This document shows, one piece after another, positions 44,894-54,042 of a stretch of DNA of 64,000 nucleotides. The position numbers and the translations under genes are program-made. The notes under the pieces are model-generated. The model had not been told where the DNA came from and did no database searches. It saw only the letters and a program-made list of their open reading frames with translations. Within the stretch, counting starts at the first letter, position 1; every line of letters starts with the position of its first letter. The DNA is taken from the NCBI GenBank assembly GCA_964403075.1, contig CAYOEV010000004.1:71837-135836 (forward strand), read 5' to 3'. This DNA comes from CAYOEV01 sp964403075 (GTDB lineage: Bacteria; Bacteroidota; Bacteroidia; Cytophagales; Cyclobacteriaceae).

Positions 44894-45547
44894 TCACACC
44901 ATCATTTCAGGGACCTCTGGTGGAATGGTAAGGCGACCGGCGGTAGCTTTACGAATTTCCTCTACACTTACGCCGGGGGCACGTTCCACCAAATGAAAGC
45001 CGTCTTCTTTTATTTCTATAAAAGCCAAATTGGAAACAATTTTATTTACACATCTCACTCCGGTAATGGGCAGGGTACACTCAGGTAAGAGCTTCGATTC
45101 GGCTGCGTGATTCGTATGCATCATGGCCACGATAATGTTTTCTGCCGAGGCCACGAGGTCCATGGCTCCACCCATTCCTTTGACCATCTTTCCGGGTATT
45201 TTCCAATTAGCGATGTCGCCTTTTTCGGAAACCTCCATGGCACCTAGCACAGTAAGCTGCACGTGCTGGCCACGGATCATGGCAAAAGAGGTGGCTGAAT
45301 CAAAAATGGAGGCCCCTGGTTGGGTGGTGACCGTTTGCTTACCAGCATTAATCAAATCTGCATCAACTTCATGTGCATATGGGAAACGCCCCATGCCCAA
45401 TAGTCCGTTTTCTGACTGGAGCTCGACTTCAATATCATCGGGTATATAATTAGCTACCAAAGTAGGAATACCAATCCCCAAATTGATGTACCATCCATCC
45501 CGTAGTTCCCTGGCAATTCGCCGGGCTATTCCGTTTTTATCTAACAT
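44894..45547 (-). CDS. scoB: 3-oxoacid CoA-transferase subunit B
   Basis: A 217-residue catalytic subunit of succinyl-CoA:3-oxoacid CoA-transferase. The active-site Glu lies in LQSENGLLGMG (near residue 47), with glycine-rich blocks GIGIPTLVANYIP and KGMGGAMDLVA. It moves CoA from succinyl-CoA to acetoacetate or a similar acid. Subunit A lies 172 bases upstream on the same strand, a larger gap than usual for this pair. Start ATG is clear. Confidence 0.93.
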   Translation of the reverse strand: MLDKNGIARRIARELRDGWYINLGIGIPTLVANYIPDDIEVELQSENGLLGMGRFPYAHEVDADLINAGKQTVTTQPGASIFDSATSFAMIRGQHVQLTVLGAMEVSEKGDIANWKIPGKMVKGMGGAMDLVASAENIIVAMMHTNHAAESKLLPECTLPITGVRCVNKIVSNLAFIEIKEDGFHLVERAPGVSVEEIRKATAGRLTIPPEVPEMMV

Positions 45548-45719
45548 GTCTCAAGGTACTAATTTTCATGGGCCAATAGCTGGGTTTCCGCTGTACAAGA
45601 TAGCTTTCGTACAGATGTCATTTTAAGATCAATCAAACGATTTTCCAGAATAATATTCTACTTTCTGCACCCGTTGACCATGGGTGTAGTTGAACAAAAA
45701 TATGCAGCATCATGTCTAT

Positions 45720-46418
45720 TTACCCTTCAGCTGTAATAGTCCTTTGCTCAATTCTTTTTTCATAGTTGTTGCCTTGAAAAATACGCTGTACGAAAATGCC
45801 GGGTGTGTGAATAAAATTGGGGTCCAATTCTCCTGGTGCCACGAGCTCTTCCACTTCTGCGATGGTCACTTTTCCAGCCATTGCCATGACAGGGTTAAAA
45901 TTCCGGGCGGTGCCTTTATAAATCAGGTTACCGGCGGTGTCTCCTTTCCAGGCCTTCACTATGGCAAAGTCGGCGGTCAGGGCGTGCTCTAAAATGTGTG
46001 GTTTGCCGTTAAACTCCCGCACCTCTTTGCCTTCACCCACTTCGGTACCATAACCGGCAGGGGTAAAAAAAGCGGGAATACCGGCGCCACCGGCGCGGCA
46101 ACGCTCAGCCAGAGAACCTTGGGGGATGAGATCTACCTCCAATTCTCCATTTAGCATTAAGCGTTCGAAAGTGGCATTTTCCCCCACGTAGGATGCGATC
46201 ATTTTGCTGATCTGCTTTTTTTGAAGCAATAAGCCGAGGCCGAAATCGTCCACACCCGCATTGTTTGAAATGCATGTCAGCCCCTTTACTCCAGAGGCCT
46301 CGAGGGCGGCAATGCATTTTTCGGGTATTCCACATAAGCCAAATCCGCCCAGCATCAAGGTCATGTGGTCACGGATGCCCTGAATGGCTTCGTTGGCGTC
46401 TTTAACTACTTTGTTCAT
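45720..46418 (-). CDS. scoA: 3-oxoacid CoA-transferase subunit A
   Basis: A 232-residue partner of subunit B. From ATG 46418 it reads MNKVVKDANEAIQGIRDHMT, then the glycine motif LMLGGFGLCGIPEKCIAAL. C-terminal blocks AMAGKVTIAEVEELV and VAPGELDPNFIHTPGIFVQ are typical. A longer frame starts at 46448 but would overlap the upstream gene; the shorter start fits the family. The start codon lies 4 bases after the stop of the large BNR-repeat gene. Confidence 0.93.
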   Translation of the reverse strand: MNKVVKDANEAIQGIRDHMTLMLGGFGLCGIPEKCIAALEASGVKGLTCISNNAGVDDFGLGLLLQKKQISKMIASYVGENATFERLMLNGELEVDLIPQGSLAERCRAGGAGIPAFFTPAGYGTEVGEGKEVREFNGKPHILEHALTADFAIVKAWKGDTAGNLIYKGTARNFNPVMAMAGKVTIAEVEELVAPGELDPNFIHTPGIFVQRIFQGNNYEKRIEQRTITAEG

Positions 46419-46422
46419 TTGT

Positions 46423-49400
46423 TCATTTTTCAATCCATGGAGCCCCACTTGCCTGCAGTTGCATGATAAGTGTGGTCATTTGCGTTTCCACTTTCGTCAA
46501 TCCATCACCAATTTCTTCTAATTCCTTAGTGAGTAAATCTGCGACCGCTAAATGTGTGCCCGTGGGTCCGTAGGTAGAGTTGCTGACCCCCCGACTTAAG
46601 GCATTGAGCCGCTCTGCTGGCGTGGGTCGGGTCTTTTCGCCCAATGATTGCTTACTTTTCATTCCATTCATCCGTTCGCTTAGATCTAGCAGATTATCCC
46701 GTAGTTCCTGAACGCGTCCGCTAAAAGTCCCCGGTGCAGACTCTACATGATGCAGTGCTTTGTCTATGGCTTCCATGCTACCCATTGACCGGGTGAGTCG
46801 TGTACTCAGGGCGCCATGAGCCGAGACCAAATCTTCGTACCGGCGCCAAAATTTCTGCAGTTGCTGGTCATCTGCTCCTTCCAGTGCCCCTTCCCGCAAT
46901 CGCTCCACTTCAAAAGTAACCGGTCCTGCAAGTTTGGCTACCTTTCCTTCGACCTGTTGGTAAAGCGTGGCCGAATAACTACCCGGTACCGCAAGCAGAC
47001 CCGCCTCATCGGCACCCTTGCCTTCGTTGTCGATTGGCTGCGGCGAAGGGTAGCGAAGGTCCCAGGCCACCCGGTGAAACCCTTTTTCTGTCGGGCCGCT
47101 GATGCGGCGAATCACCTTCCCTTCGGCATTGGCCATGGCTAGCCATACGATGGGATCTTTTTCGTTTGCTTCGGCTTCAACAGCCTCCCAACCGGGAAAG
47201 CGTGCGTTGCCCGATTTTTCTTTTTCCTGTCGCAATTCCTTCTTTGTTTGCAGTCCGTCCTTCAAATAATAAGTCAGCACGGCACCAAAAGGTGGATTGT
47301 CTGCGACGAAATATTGATCGCCCTGTGAGCCCTTTTTGGATGAAAAATTCAGTAAAGGTCTGGGAATGTACCACCAGGCGTTACGTGTGTTGAACAAGGA
47401 AGCCGGTTGCTGAAGTGTGGATGCCTGCACGTCACGAAGGAAGGAGTAATCGTCCAGTATGTAAAAACCACGACCAAAGGATGCCGCGACCAAATCGTTT
47501 TCTCTACGCTGAATCGCCAGGTCTCGGAAACTAATGGTTGGCACATCCTTTTTAATTTGATGCCACTGCCCGCCTCCATTAAGTGTAAAGTACAAACCAA
47601 ATTCTGTAGCAAGAAACAGCAGGTCTTTCCGTTCGTGGTCCTGAACCAGACGCCAGACGAGCGTCTTGGTGGGCAGATTACCTTTAATGGCACTCCAGCT
47701 GCGTCCTTTATCGGTGCTTTTATACACGTAGGGTTGGTAATCACCATATTTATGATTGTCCAGACACACATACACCGTGTTTTCATCAAACAGGTCAGCT
47801 TTGATGTCATTCACAAAGGCCGTAGGAGGTACATCCGGCATGGATCCCACCTCAATTTTTCTCCAGCTTTGGCCGTCGTTTTCGCTAACCTGAATCAGAC
47901 CATCGTCTGTGCCTATGTACAAAAGACCGGCCTTTTTTGGTGATTCGGCTATCGAAGTAATGGTATTGTAGTTGGACATGGCCAGCACATCCCAGGCGGC
48001 ATCCCAGCTATATTGCGCCTGACCCATGATGGGAAGCGCCAGTCGCTCCTGGTCCCTGGTCAGATCATCAGAGAGTGCCGTCCAGTTGTCTCCTCGATCC
48101 TCTGATTTCCAAAGACGTTGAGAGGCAAAATACAAACGTGTAGGTTTGTGAGGGCTCACCAGAATGGGGGCATCCCAGTTGAAGCGTTCATAATCTTCTC
48201 CTGGTCCTGGCTGAGGCTGAATGTCGATGACCTCGCCCGTCGTCAAATCAATGCGCGACAGGTTTCCTTGCTGCCGCTCACCATACATGATGGCTGGGTT
48301 ACCTGGTTCTGTTGCGGGCTGGTGACCGTCCCAATTCAATACAATCTTCCAATCGGCGTTTTGAATGCCATGCACGTTGTCTGTTCTGGATGGCCCGCCC
48401 TGGGTGCTATTGTCCTGGGTGCCACCATACAGATTGTAAAAAGGTTTAGTGTCGTCTACTGCCAGTTTGTAGAATTGGGTAACAGGCAGGTTGGTGACGT
48501 ATCGCCAGCTTTTGGTCAGGTCATAACTCTCATAAAGTCCACCATCTGTACCGACTAACACGTAGTTGGGGTCGGTTTTACTGAAATTGACCGAATGCTC
48601 GTCTCCATGTTTACTTTCGTTGTTCATTCGGTAAAAGGTTTTGCCATGGTCGTCCGAGATCAACATGGTGTTGTCTACGAGATAAAGCCGGCCTTCCTGA
48701 TGAGGAGAGGCATACAATTCCTGGTAATAATGCGGACCCGTGGCTCCGGCAACGGCAGCTGATTGTTTGGCCCAGGATCCGCCGGCATCGTCTGACATAA
48801 AAACTCCCCCGGTTCTACGGTTCAGTTCGATGGCCGCATATATTCTGTCGGGATTTTGTGGAGAGATGGCTAGACCAATTTTTCCCATCTCTTCCTTTGG
48901 CAGACCTGTCAGGAGCTGGGTCCAGGTTTGTCCACCATCATAGCTTTTATGGATACCACTGCCTGGGCCACCGCCCATGTAGGCAGCTACCGTTCGATGA
49001 CGCTGCCAGGTCGCGGCGTATACGATGTCTGGATTTCGAGGATCGTATGCAATGTCTGTGACCCCAACCCATTCGTTGTTGCCCAGTGTTTTTGTCCAAC
49101 TTTTGCCACCGTCTGTAGACCGGTAAAAGCCCCGGTCTCCACCCTTAGACCAAAGTGGTCCTTGCGCGGCCACCCAGATGGTATTGGGATTTACGGGGTG
49201 AATAATGATTTTGGATACGTGCTCAGAATTTGGTAAACCCATGTTGGTCCATGTTTGTCCACCATCCCGGCTTCGGTACACACCATCTCCAAAGCTCATG
49301 TGTCTGCCGCCAACATTCTCGCCAGTACCTACCCAGACTTCTTCCGGCCTGTGAGGGTTGATCGCCACACAGCCAATGGAGTAGACCGATTGGTCGTCGA

Positions 49401-49677
49401 ATAGAGGCTCCCAGATGGTACCTCGGTTCACGGTTTTCCATACGCCTCCCGAGGCGACACCTACATACCATATGGATTCATTGGTTGGATGAATGGCCAC
49501 ATCCGCGATACGCCCTGACATGAAGGCTGGTCCGATGTTACGCATGCCCAAGTTACTGAAGGCACCATTTTTGGGAGGGGGTGTGGACGAATTGGAAGAT
49601 CGCTTTCGTTGCGCGGATGCATCCAGGCAGCTGAGTAGCAAAATACCTAGAAAAATGCCGGAGTATCGAAGATTCAT
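46423..49677 (-). CDS. VPS10/sortilin-like BNR-repeat secreted protein
   Basis: A 1084-residue exported protein. A signal peptide ends near residue 22 (DASA). Most of the body is a large beta-propeller of BNR/sortilin-type blades with recurrent DGGQTW and DGGKSW and KSTDKGRSW motifs. The last about 300 residues (from about 770) form a separate helical and sheet region with FHRVAWDLRYP, seen in this Bacteroidota family. Members are annotated as glycosyl hydrolase or sortilin-like, but no catalytic residues can be assigned. It precedes the CoA-transferase genes with a 4-base gap. Confidence 0.9.
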   Translation of the reverse strand: MNLRYSGIFLGILLLSCLDASAQRKRSSNSSTPPPKNGAFSNLGMRNIGPAFMSGRIADVAIHPTNESIWYVGVASGGVWKTVNRGTIWEPLFDDQSVYSIGCVAINPHRPEEVWVGTGENVGGRHMSFGDGVYRSRDGGQTWTNMGLPNSEHVSKIIIHPVNPNTIWVAAQGPLWSKGGDRGFYRSTDGGKSWTKTLGNNEWVGVTDIAYDPRNPDIVYAATWQRHRTVAAYMGGGPGSGIHKSYDGGQTWTQLLTGLPKEEMGKIGLAISPQNPDRIYAAIELNRRTGGVFMSDDAGGSWAKQSAAVAGATGPHYYQELYASPHQEGRLYLVDNTMLISDDHGKTFYRMNNESKHGDEHSVNFSKTDPNYVLVGTDGGLYESYDLTKSWRYVTNLPVTQFYKLAVDDTKPFYNLYGGTQDNSTQGGPSRTDNVHGIQNADWKIVLNWDGHQPATEPGNPAIMYGERQQGNLSRIDLTTGEVIDIQPQPGPGEDYERFNWDAPILVSPHKPTRLYFASQRLWKSEDRGDNWTALSDDLTRDQERLALPIMGQAQYSWDAAWDVLAMSNYNTITSIAESPKKAGLLYIGTDDGLIQVSENDGQSWRKIEVGSMPDVPPTAFVNDIKADLFDENTVYVCLDNHKYGDYQPYVYKSTDKGRSWSAIKGNLPTKTLVWRLVQDHERKDLLFLATEFGLYFTLNGGGQWHQIKKDVPTISFRDLAIQRRENDLVAASFGRGFYILDDYSFLRDVQASTLQQPASLFNTRNAWWYIPRPLLNFSSKKGSQGDQYFVADNPPFGAVLTYYLKDGLQTKKELRQEKEKSGNARFPGWEAVEAEANEKDPIVWLAMANAEGKVIRRISGPTEKGFHRVAWDLRYPSPQPIDNEGKGADEAGLLAVPGSYSATLYQQVEGKVAKLAGPVTFEVERLREGALEGADDQQLQKFWRRYEDLVSAHGALSTRLTRSMGSMEAIDKALHHVESAPGTFSGRVQELRDNLLDLSERMNGMKSKQSLGEKTRPTPAERLNALSRGVSNSTYGPTGTHLAVADLLTKELEEIGDGLTKVETQMTTLIMQLQASGAPWIEK

Positions 49678-49800
49678 GTGGTTTACGTTTTTGGTAAGAT
49701 CGAAAATAATTCATTTTCGCTTAATGGTTCGTTGAAGTAGGAATCAATCATCTGAATCTTAATGTTTCCAACTTTGGGTTGAAAGTAAACGCTTAGCTAA

Positions 49801-50865
49801 ATGAAGTATGGGTTATTAATTCTAGTATCGTTTTGTGCATCTTTATCCATTGCACAAGAACCACCTAAAAACATCATTTTAATGATTGGAGACGGCATGG
49901 GGTTGCAGCAAATTAGTGCGGCCATGTACCAATCTGATCACCAATTGAACCTCGAGCGATTTCAGCATATTGGTATCATCAAGACAAATTCGGCTAAGGA
50001 AAAGGTAACTGATAGTGCTGCCGGTGCCACAGCTTTCGCATCCGGCGTTAAGACTTACAATGGTGCCGTTGGCCTTGATGTAGATGGGGAGCCTGTGCCC
50101 ACGGTTTTGGAATATGTGGAGGATTTGGGGTGGGCTACTGGAGTTATCGCCACTTCATCTGTCACGCATGCCACACCGGCCTGTTTTTATGCGCACCAGC
50201 CAGTCCGAAAAATGGAGGAGGAGATTGCGCTGGATTTGGTGCGCGCTGAGGTGGACTTCATCGCCGGAGGGGGTTTACAGTTTTTTCAAAAAAGAGCGGA
50301 TGGGCAGGATCTCCTGGCCACATTTAAAAATAACGGCTATCAGGTGTCTACAGCCGCTGACGAAACTTTTGAAAAAGTAAAGAAACAATTTATCTATCTG
50401 GGTGCGGACAAAGGGATGGATCCGGTATTGAAAGGGCGTGGAGATTTTCTTCCCAAGGCTACCGTCGCGGCGCTGGATCAGCTATCTAAAAATCGAAAAG
50501 GTTTTTTCCTAATGGTGGAAGGATCTCAAATTGACTGGGGTGGACATGCCAATGACCTGGACTATGTGACCTCCGAGTTGTATGATTTTGACCGAACGAT
50601 AGGAAAGGTCTTGGATTGGGCCGCGGCCGATGGCGAGACCCTGGTCATTGTAACGGCAGACCACGAGACGGGCGGATTGACATTGCCGGGCACTAAAAAT
50701 TACGAGGAAATCAAATACGAGTTTTCGACAGGAGGACATACTGCTTCGATGGTTCCGGTATTTGCCTTTGGTCCGGGGGCCGAAGCCTTCCAGGGAATTT
50801 ATGAAAATACGGGCATCTACAAAAAAATACGGGCATCCATTGGCGGTGATGGACAGTTGAAATAG
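49801..50865 (+). CDS. Alkaline phosphatase (PhoA superfamily)
   Basis: A 354-residue secreted phosphatase. The signal peptide ends near residue 19. Metal and catalytic motifs are MIGDGMG (Asp31), the nucleophile Ser72 in TDSAAGATAFASG, the Zn/Mg site SQIDWGGHAND, and TADHETGG. The phosphate-linked motif VTHATPACFYAH is also present. It frees phosphate from esters in the periplasm. Length is shorter than PhoA of E. coli. The next gene, a membrane histidine kinase, starts 36 bases later. Confidence 0.95.
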   Translation: MKYGLLILVSFCASLSIAQEPPKNIILMIGDGMGLQQISAAMYQSDHQLNLERFQHIGIIKTNSAKEKVTDSAAGATAFASGVKTYNGAVGLDVDGEPVPTVLEYVEDLGWATGVIATSSVTHATPACFYAHQPVRKMEEEIALDLVRAEVDFIAGGGLQFFQKRADGQDLLATFKNNGYQVSTAADETFEKVKKQFIYLGADKGMDPVLKGRGDFLPKATVAALDQLSKNRKGFFLMVEGSQIDWGGHANDLDYVTSELYDFDRTIGKVLDWAAADGETLVIVTADHETGGLTLPGTKNYEEIKYEFSTGGHTASMVPVFAFGPGAEAFQGIYENTGIYKKIRASIGGDGQLK

Positions 50866-50901
50866 TTTTTTTTCACTAGCTTTATTTTACAATTGTAAAG
50901 T

Positions 50902-52992
50902 TTGCGTTTTTTTCTCACCACCTTCTTTTCATGGTTATTATTTTCCTTAATCTGCCAGGGTCAGGGTTGGTCTGTGGAAGAGAATTTAGCATCCAAAGAA
51001 GAAATTACGCGCTTTGTGCGCATGTATTGGGACGACGCAGACTCGCTGGATTTTGAGCAGGCCAAGGATTCACTTTCTAAAAGACCCGAGGGGCTAATTG
51101 TAGATTGGAACAAAGGTTATGGTATTTACTGGGTAGCCCTTACCGTTCAGAATCCAACCTCCCATGCCGTTTCTTTCTACCTGAATGCCCCACATTCCTA
51201 TTACCGTAAAGAATATGTGCTAGTCAATGAGGAAGGTCGGGAAATTCCGGGTGCTTTCCCATTGCCTTTGGTGTTGCTGGAGTCCCATGCACTTCGTAAG
51301 GTGTATCCCATTCACTTGAATCCGGGGGAGCAACGGACGGTTTTTGGCCGAATAACGGATATAGGTATGCTACCGGATGCGTTTCACGTGTATGCACTGG
51401 ATAAGGAAGAAGTAGAATGGTTGGACCGCACCACCATGATCCTGATGGCCATCTTACTGGGGGCCCTGTCTACTTTGATCCTGTATACCTTCTCTATTTA
51501 CTGGTACACCGATGACATTTCTTACGGTTACTACCTGATGTTCACCCTAAGTATTGTGCTATATGTGGTGGCCATGGAAGATTACTTTAATCGAATTTTC
51601 CCAGAGTGGCCGATTCTGGATACCATAACCATCATGAATAATTTCAGCATTGCAGGCATTTGGTATTTCGGCTTGAAGTTTGCGCAATCTTTCAATGATT
51701 CCTATCGTCACCTGCGATCCAATACTTACTTCGATGCGCAGATTTGGCCCATTCTCATTTTACTCCTGTTGGGGGCACACACCCATTTGGCCATTCACAT
51801 GGGGTGGTCTTTTCGTTTACCGTTAGGTGTTATAAATACGTTATTTAATCTCTATTCTCTACTCCATTTTTTCAATATGCTTTGGGTGGGCGTGGCGGTC
51901 TACCGTGTCACCAAAAACGTGGATAGCTATAGATTCCTACTGATCCAAGGCTTTTTGTTGTTGGTGGTTGTCTTATACATATTACCGACGCCGTTCATGG
52001 GTCTGTTTGAAGGGAATTTTTGGACCAAAACTCTGAATAGGGTAGGTATCGTATTACAGATGATCTTTTTTGCAGTAGCACTTGCCAACAGGATCAATAG
52101 GCTGAAGCAGGAGCGTGAAATGGTGTTGGAGGAAAATGTGAAGCTGGTAAAGGAACAAAATGAAAAATTGGAAGAAAACATCCGCCTACGCACCCGACGT
52201 CTGCAGTACCAGCATGACCAGCTCAATCAGAAAAATATGGAGTTGGAGTCTGCGCTGAATAGACTGGAAAAAACCAAAAACCGATTTGTTCAGGTAGAAA
52301 AGATGGCCTCTTTGGGTGTGTTGACTGCGGGTATCGGCCATGAGATAAACAATCCGCTCAATTTTATTGAACACGGCACCAATGAACTGAAAAATAAGGC
52401 GAAGAAGAGCGGAATCATGGCTTACCAAGACATGCAACCATTTTTTCAAATTATCCAGGAGGGCATCCATCGGGTAAATAACATTGTAAAGAGTCTCTCT
52501 CATTTCAGTCGAACCAAAAGCGCCAAAGAGGAGCTTTTCGATGTTCGTGAAGTAATCGACAACTGTCTCACGATTCTTCATAACAGGTATAAACAAAAAG
52601 TCGACTTGATTAAGGATTTTGATGAAGTCCCCTTGATGGTAAAAGGCTCAGAGGGTCGTTTACATCAGGCTTTTTTAAATATTTTGGCGAATGCAGAACA
52701 GGCCATTGAGGCACGCGGAGAAGTGAAGATTCGCGCCCGTCGCCAGGATGGTCTTGTGGAAGTAGCCATACAGGATTCAGGAATGGGCATCGATGCGGAG
52801 CACCTGTCACGGATACAAGATCCTTTTTTTACCACGAAGCCTCCCGGGGTGGGTACGGGGCTTGGGCTATACATTACCAGCTCGGTGATAGAGGAGCACA
52901 ACGGTCAGATTGAATTCAATTCTCAACTGGGACAAGGAACCACAGTGATCGTCACGCTGCCTGCCCAGATTATGGAAGGAACACCCACCTAG
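50902..52992 (+). CDS. 7TMR-DISM sensor histidine kinase
   Basis: A 696-residue kinase. A signal or first helix (about 1-21) is followed by an extracytoplasmic 7TMR-DISMED2-like domain (about 30-170) and seven membrane helices (about 178-395). A coiled coil (about 400-465) leads to the HisKA domain with His480 in LTAGIGHEINNPLNFI. The ATPase domain has NILANAEQAIEARG and a G-box GVGTGLGLYITSSVIEEH. It lacks a receiver domain. The apparent start is TTG at 50902. The ligand of such DISM kinases is often a small carbohydrate or unknown. It is downstream of alkaline phosphatase and upstream of a small C2-like gene. Confidence 0.93.
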   Translation: MRFFLTTFFSWLLFSLICQGQGWSVEENLASKEEITRFVRMYWDDADSLDFEQAKDSLSKRPEGLIVDWNKGYGIYWVALTVQNPTSHAVSFYLNAPHSYYRKEYVLVNEEGREIPGAFPLPLVLLESHALRKVYPIHLNPGEQRTVFGRITDIGMLPDAFHVYALDKEEVEWLDRTTMILMAILLGALSTLILYTFSIYWYTDDISYGYYLMFTLSIVLYVVAMEDYFNRIFPEWPILDTITIMNNFSIAGIWYFGLKFAQSFNDSYRHLRSNTYFDAQIWPILILLLLGAHTHLAIHMGWSFRLPLGVINTLFNLYSLLHFFNMLWVGVAVYRVTKNVDSYRFLLIQGFLLLVVVLYILPTPFMGLFEGNFWTKTLNRVGIVLQMIFFAVALANRINRLKQEREMVLEENVKLVKEQNEKLEENIRLRTRRLQYQHDQLNQKNMELESALNRLEKTKNRFVQVEKMASLGVLTAGIGHEINNPLNFIEHGTNELKNKAKKSGIMAYQDMQPFFQIIQEGIHRVNNIVKSLSHFSRTKSAKEELFDVREVIDNCLTILHNRYKQKVDLIKDFDEVPLMVKGSEGRLHQAFLNILANAEQAIEARGEVKIRARRQDGLVEVAIQDSGMGIDAEHLSRIQDPFFTTKPPGVGTGLGLYITSSVIEEHNGQIEFNSQLGQGTTVIVTLPAQIMEGTPT

Positions 52993-53002
52993 CATTCAGC
53001 TT

Positions 53003-53344
53003 ATGACCAAAATCCGCTTGATTAAAATCAAATGCGCCGTACCCGACGAAAGTGATAAGGATGAAATGTATCTGAAATACGGGGACAAGCAGATTTGGCC
53101 AACAGCGCATCGCTTTTTCCGGATGGATGTAGATGACGAGGTAAAAATAAATCTGGAGCTTCAAGTGGCCCTGGGTTGGGTGGCCATTGAATTGTGGGAT
53201 TTTGATTATTTATCGGCCAACGACCATTTGGGGACCTTCAATTTCAAAGTAGATACCGAGATCGGTAAATATTCCTGTTCGATGGAACCGAATACTGCCA
53301 AAACCCGGCGCGCCAGTTACTATTTGGAGTGGGAGATTGTGTAG
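53003..53344 (+). CDS. Small C2-like domain protein
   Basis: A 113-residue protein, start ATG 10 bases after the kinase stop. It has no signal and no known family that I recognise. The segment VAIELWDFDYLSANDHLGTF resembles the calcium-loop strand of C2 domains (pattern VxLWDxDxxSxDxxLG). Acidic residues elsewhere (DESDKDEMYLKYGD) could form another metal site. The tail ends SYYLEWEIV. A membrane- or calcium-linked role for the neighbouring kinase is possible but not shown. Confidence 0.55.
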   Translation: MTKIRLIKIKCAVPDESDKDEMYLKYGDKQIWPTAHRFFRMDVDDEVKINLELQVALGWVAIELWDFDYLSANDHLGTFNFKVDTEIGKYSCSMEPNTAKTRRASYYLEWEIV

Positions 53345-53491
53345 ACACCAGTGGCATTTAACAGTTTTTACGGATGTGTCGCAGCAATTGCTCTGTCCTG
53401 ACCAGGGTTGATGGTTGTTGAATCACGCCGTTCATTGTCAGTCGAAAGTTTCACTTTTGCTGTCAACACTTTCGTGTCTAAACAAAAGAAC

Positions 53492-53525
53492 AAGCCGCGA
53501 TCTTGGGAGGACGCGCGGCTTTATT
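53492..53525 (+). terminator. Rho-independent terminator
   Basis: Stem AAGCCGCG (53492-53499) with CGCGGCTT (53514-53521), 14-base loop, then a short T-rich tail TTATTC. It lies 148 bases after the C2-like gene and probably ends the phosphatase-kinase-C2 transcript. Confidence 0.65.
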
Positions 53526-53544
53526 CTAAAACTCCAACCTAACC

Positions 53545-53697
53545 TTAAAACTGAATACAATACAGGTAGTCTGGGAAAAACCCTATCTGGTCTACAAGAT
53601 TTAATTCATCGATGACTCTTTTGTAACGATGAATGAATTCTGACGATATGTGACGTTTTGAGGTCGATGTAGAATGGGGAAATACTTTCTGTTAAGC
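53545..53697 (-). pseudogene. Remnant of the 3' end of a TonB-dependent receptor gene
   Basis: On the minus strand, in two frames, the remnant reads FYIDL followed after a frame change by EFIHRYKRVIDELNLVDQIG and FFPDYLYCIQF then stop. The intact receptor at 54043 ends EFVRRYNEVTDEINTVDQIG and FFPDVLYKIQF, so the match is unmistakable. Only about 50 codons survive; the rest of the receptor is gone. Identical orientation and order to the intact receptor show that the remnant is a tandem copy of the module at 54043-58534. Confidence 0.88.
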
Positions 53698-53737
53698 GCT
53701 GTTGACGTGCACAAAAAATTTAACTCTCCCACCGGAC

Positions 53738-53895
53738 ATAGTTGCTCCATCTTTCACAAATGGAAGTCAACCGTTCGTCAGAACGAGGGGTTGAAAAATC
53801 AGCACATCCATACCAAGTTTGAAGTGTTGCGAAACCAGATGAGCCCATATTCTTTACTCAATTCGCTGAATACGCTTACCACGCTGCCTGCTGAT
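53738..53895 (+). pseudogene. Remnant of a LytS-type histidine kinase gene
   Basis: The frame reads FHKWKSTVRQNEGLKNQHIH, then FEVLRNQMSPYSLLNSLNTL, matching FHQWKHSIRQNEELKNQQIR and FEVLQNQMSPHFLFNSLNTL of the intact kinase at 56721. The phospho-acceptor His (His162 in the intact kinase) is Tyr here, so the kinase could not work. A 5' half, the ATPase domain and the response regulator are missing. It is joined directly to the receptor remnant by a deletion. Confidence 0.88.
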
Positions 53896-53897
53896 AC

Positions 53898-54042
53898 ATC
53901 GATAGACGCAATGCATCGCCTTACCTAAGAGAATGTTGTTTATAGTCCCCAAACCCCGGTCTACAGACGATGTGGAGTAAGGGACTAAAGTCCTGCAGAA
54001 CATTGGCAGCACTTACTTTTTAACATCTTTATCAAACAGAGT
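53898..54042. other. Residual decayed sequence between remnant and intact receptor
   Basis: About 145 bases with no gene. A 12-base match GTCCTGCAGAAC (about 53991-54002) also occurs in the intact kinase (about 57180-57191), which may be a further fragment or chance. A small hairpin GGACT/AGTCC is at about 53981. Confidence 0.35.

Noticed and set aside
53674..53928. 84-codon open frame resembling a kinase
   Set aside because: It spans a deletion junction between two remnants and lacks the phospho-acceptor His; treated as pseudogene sequence.
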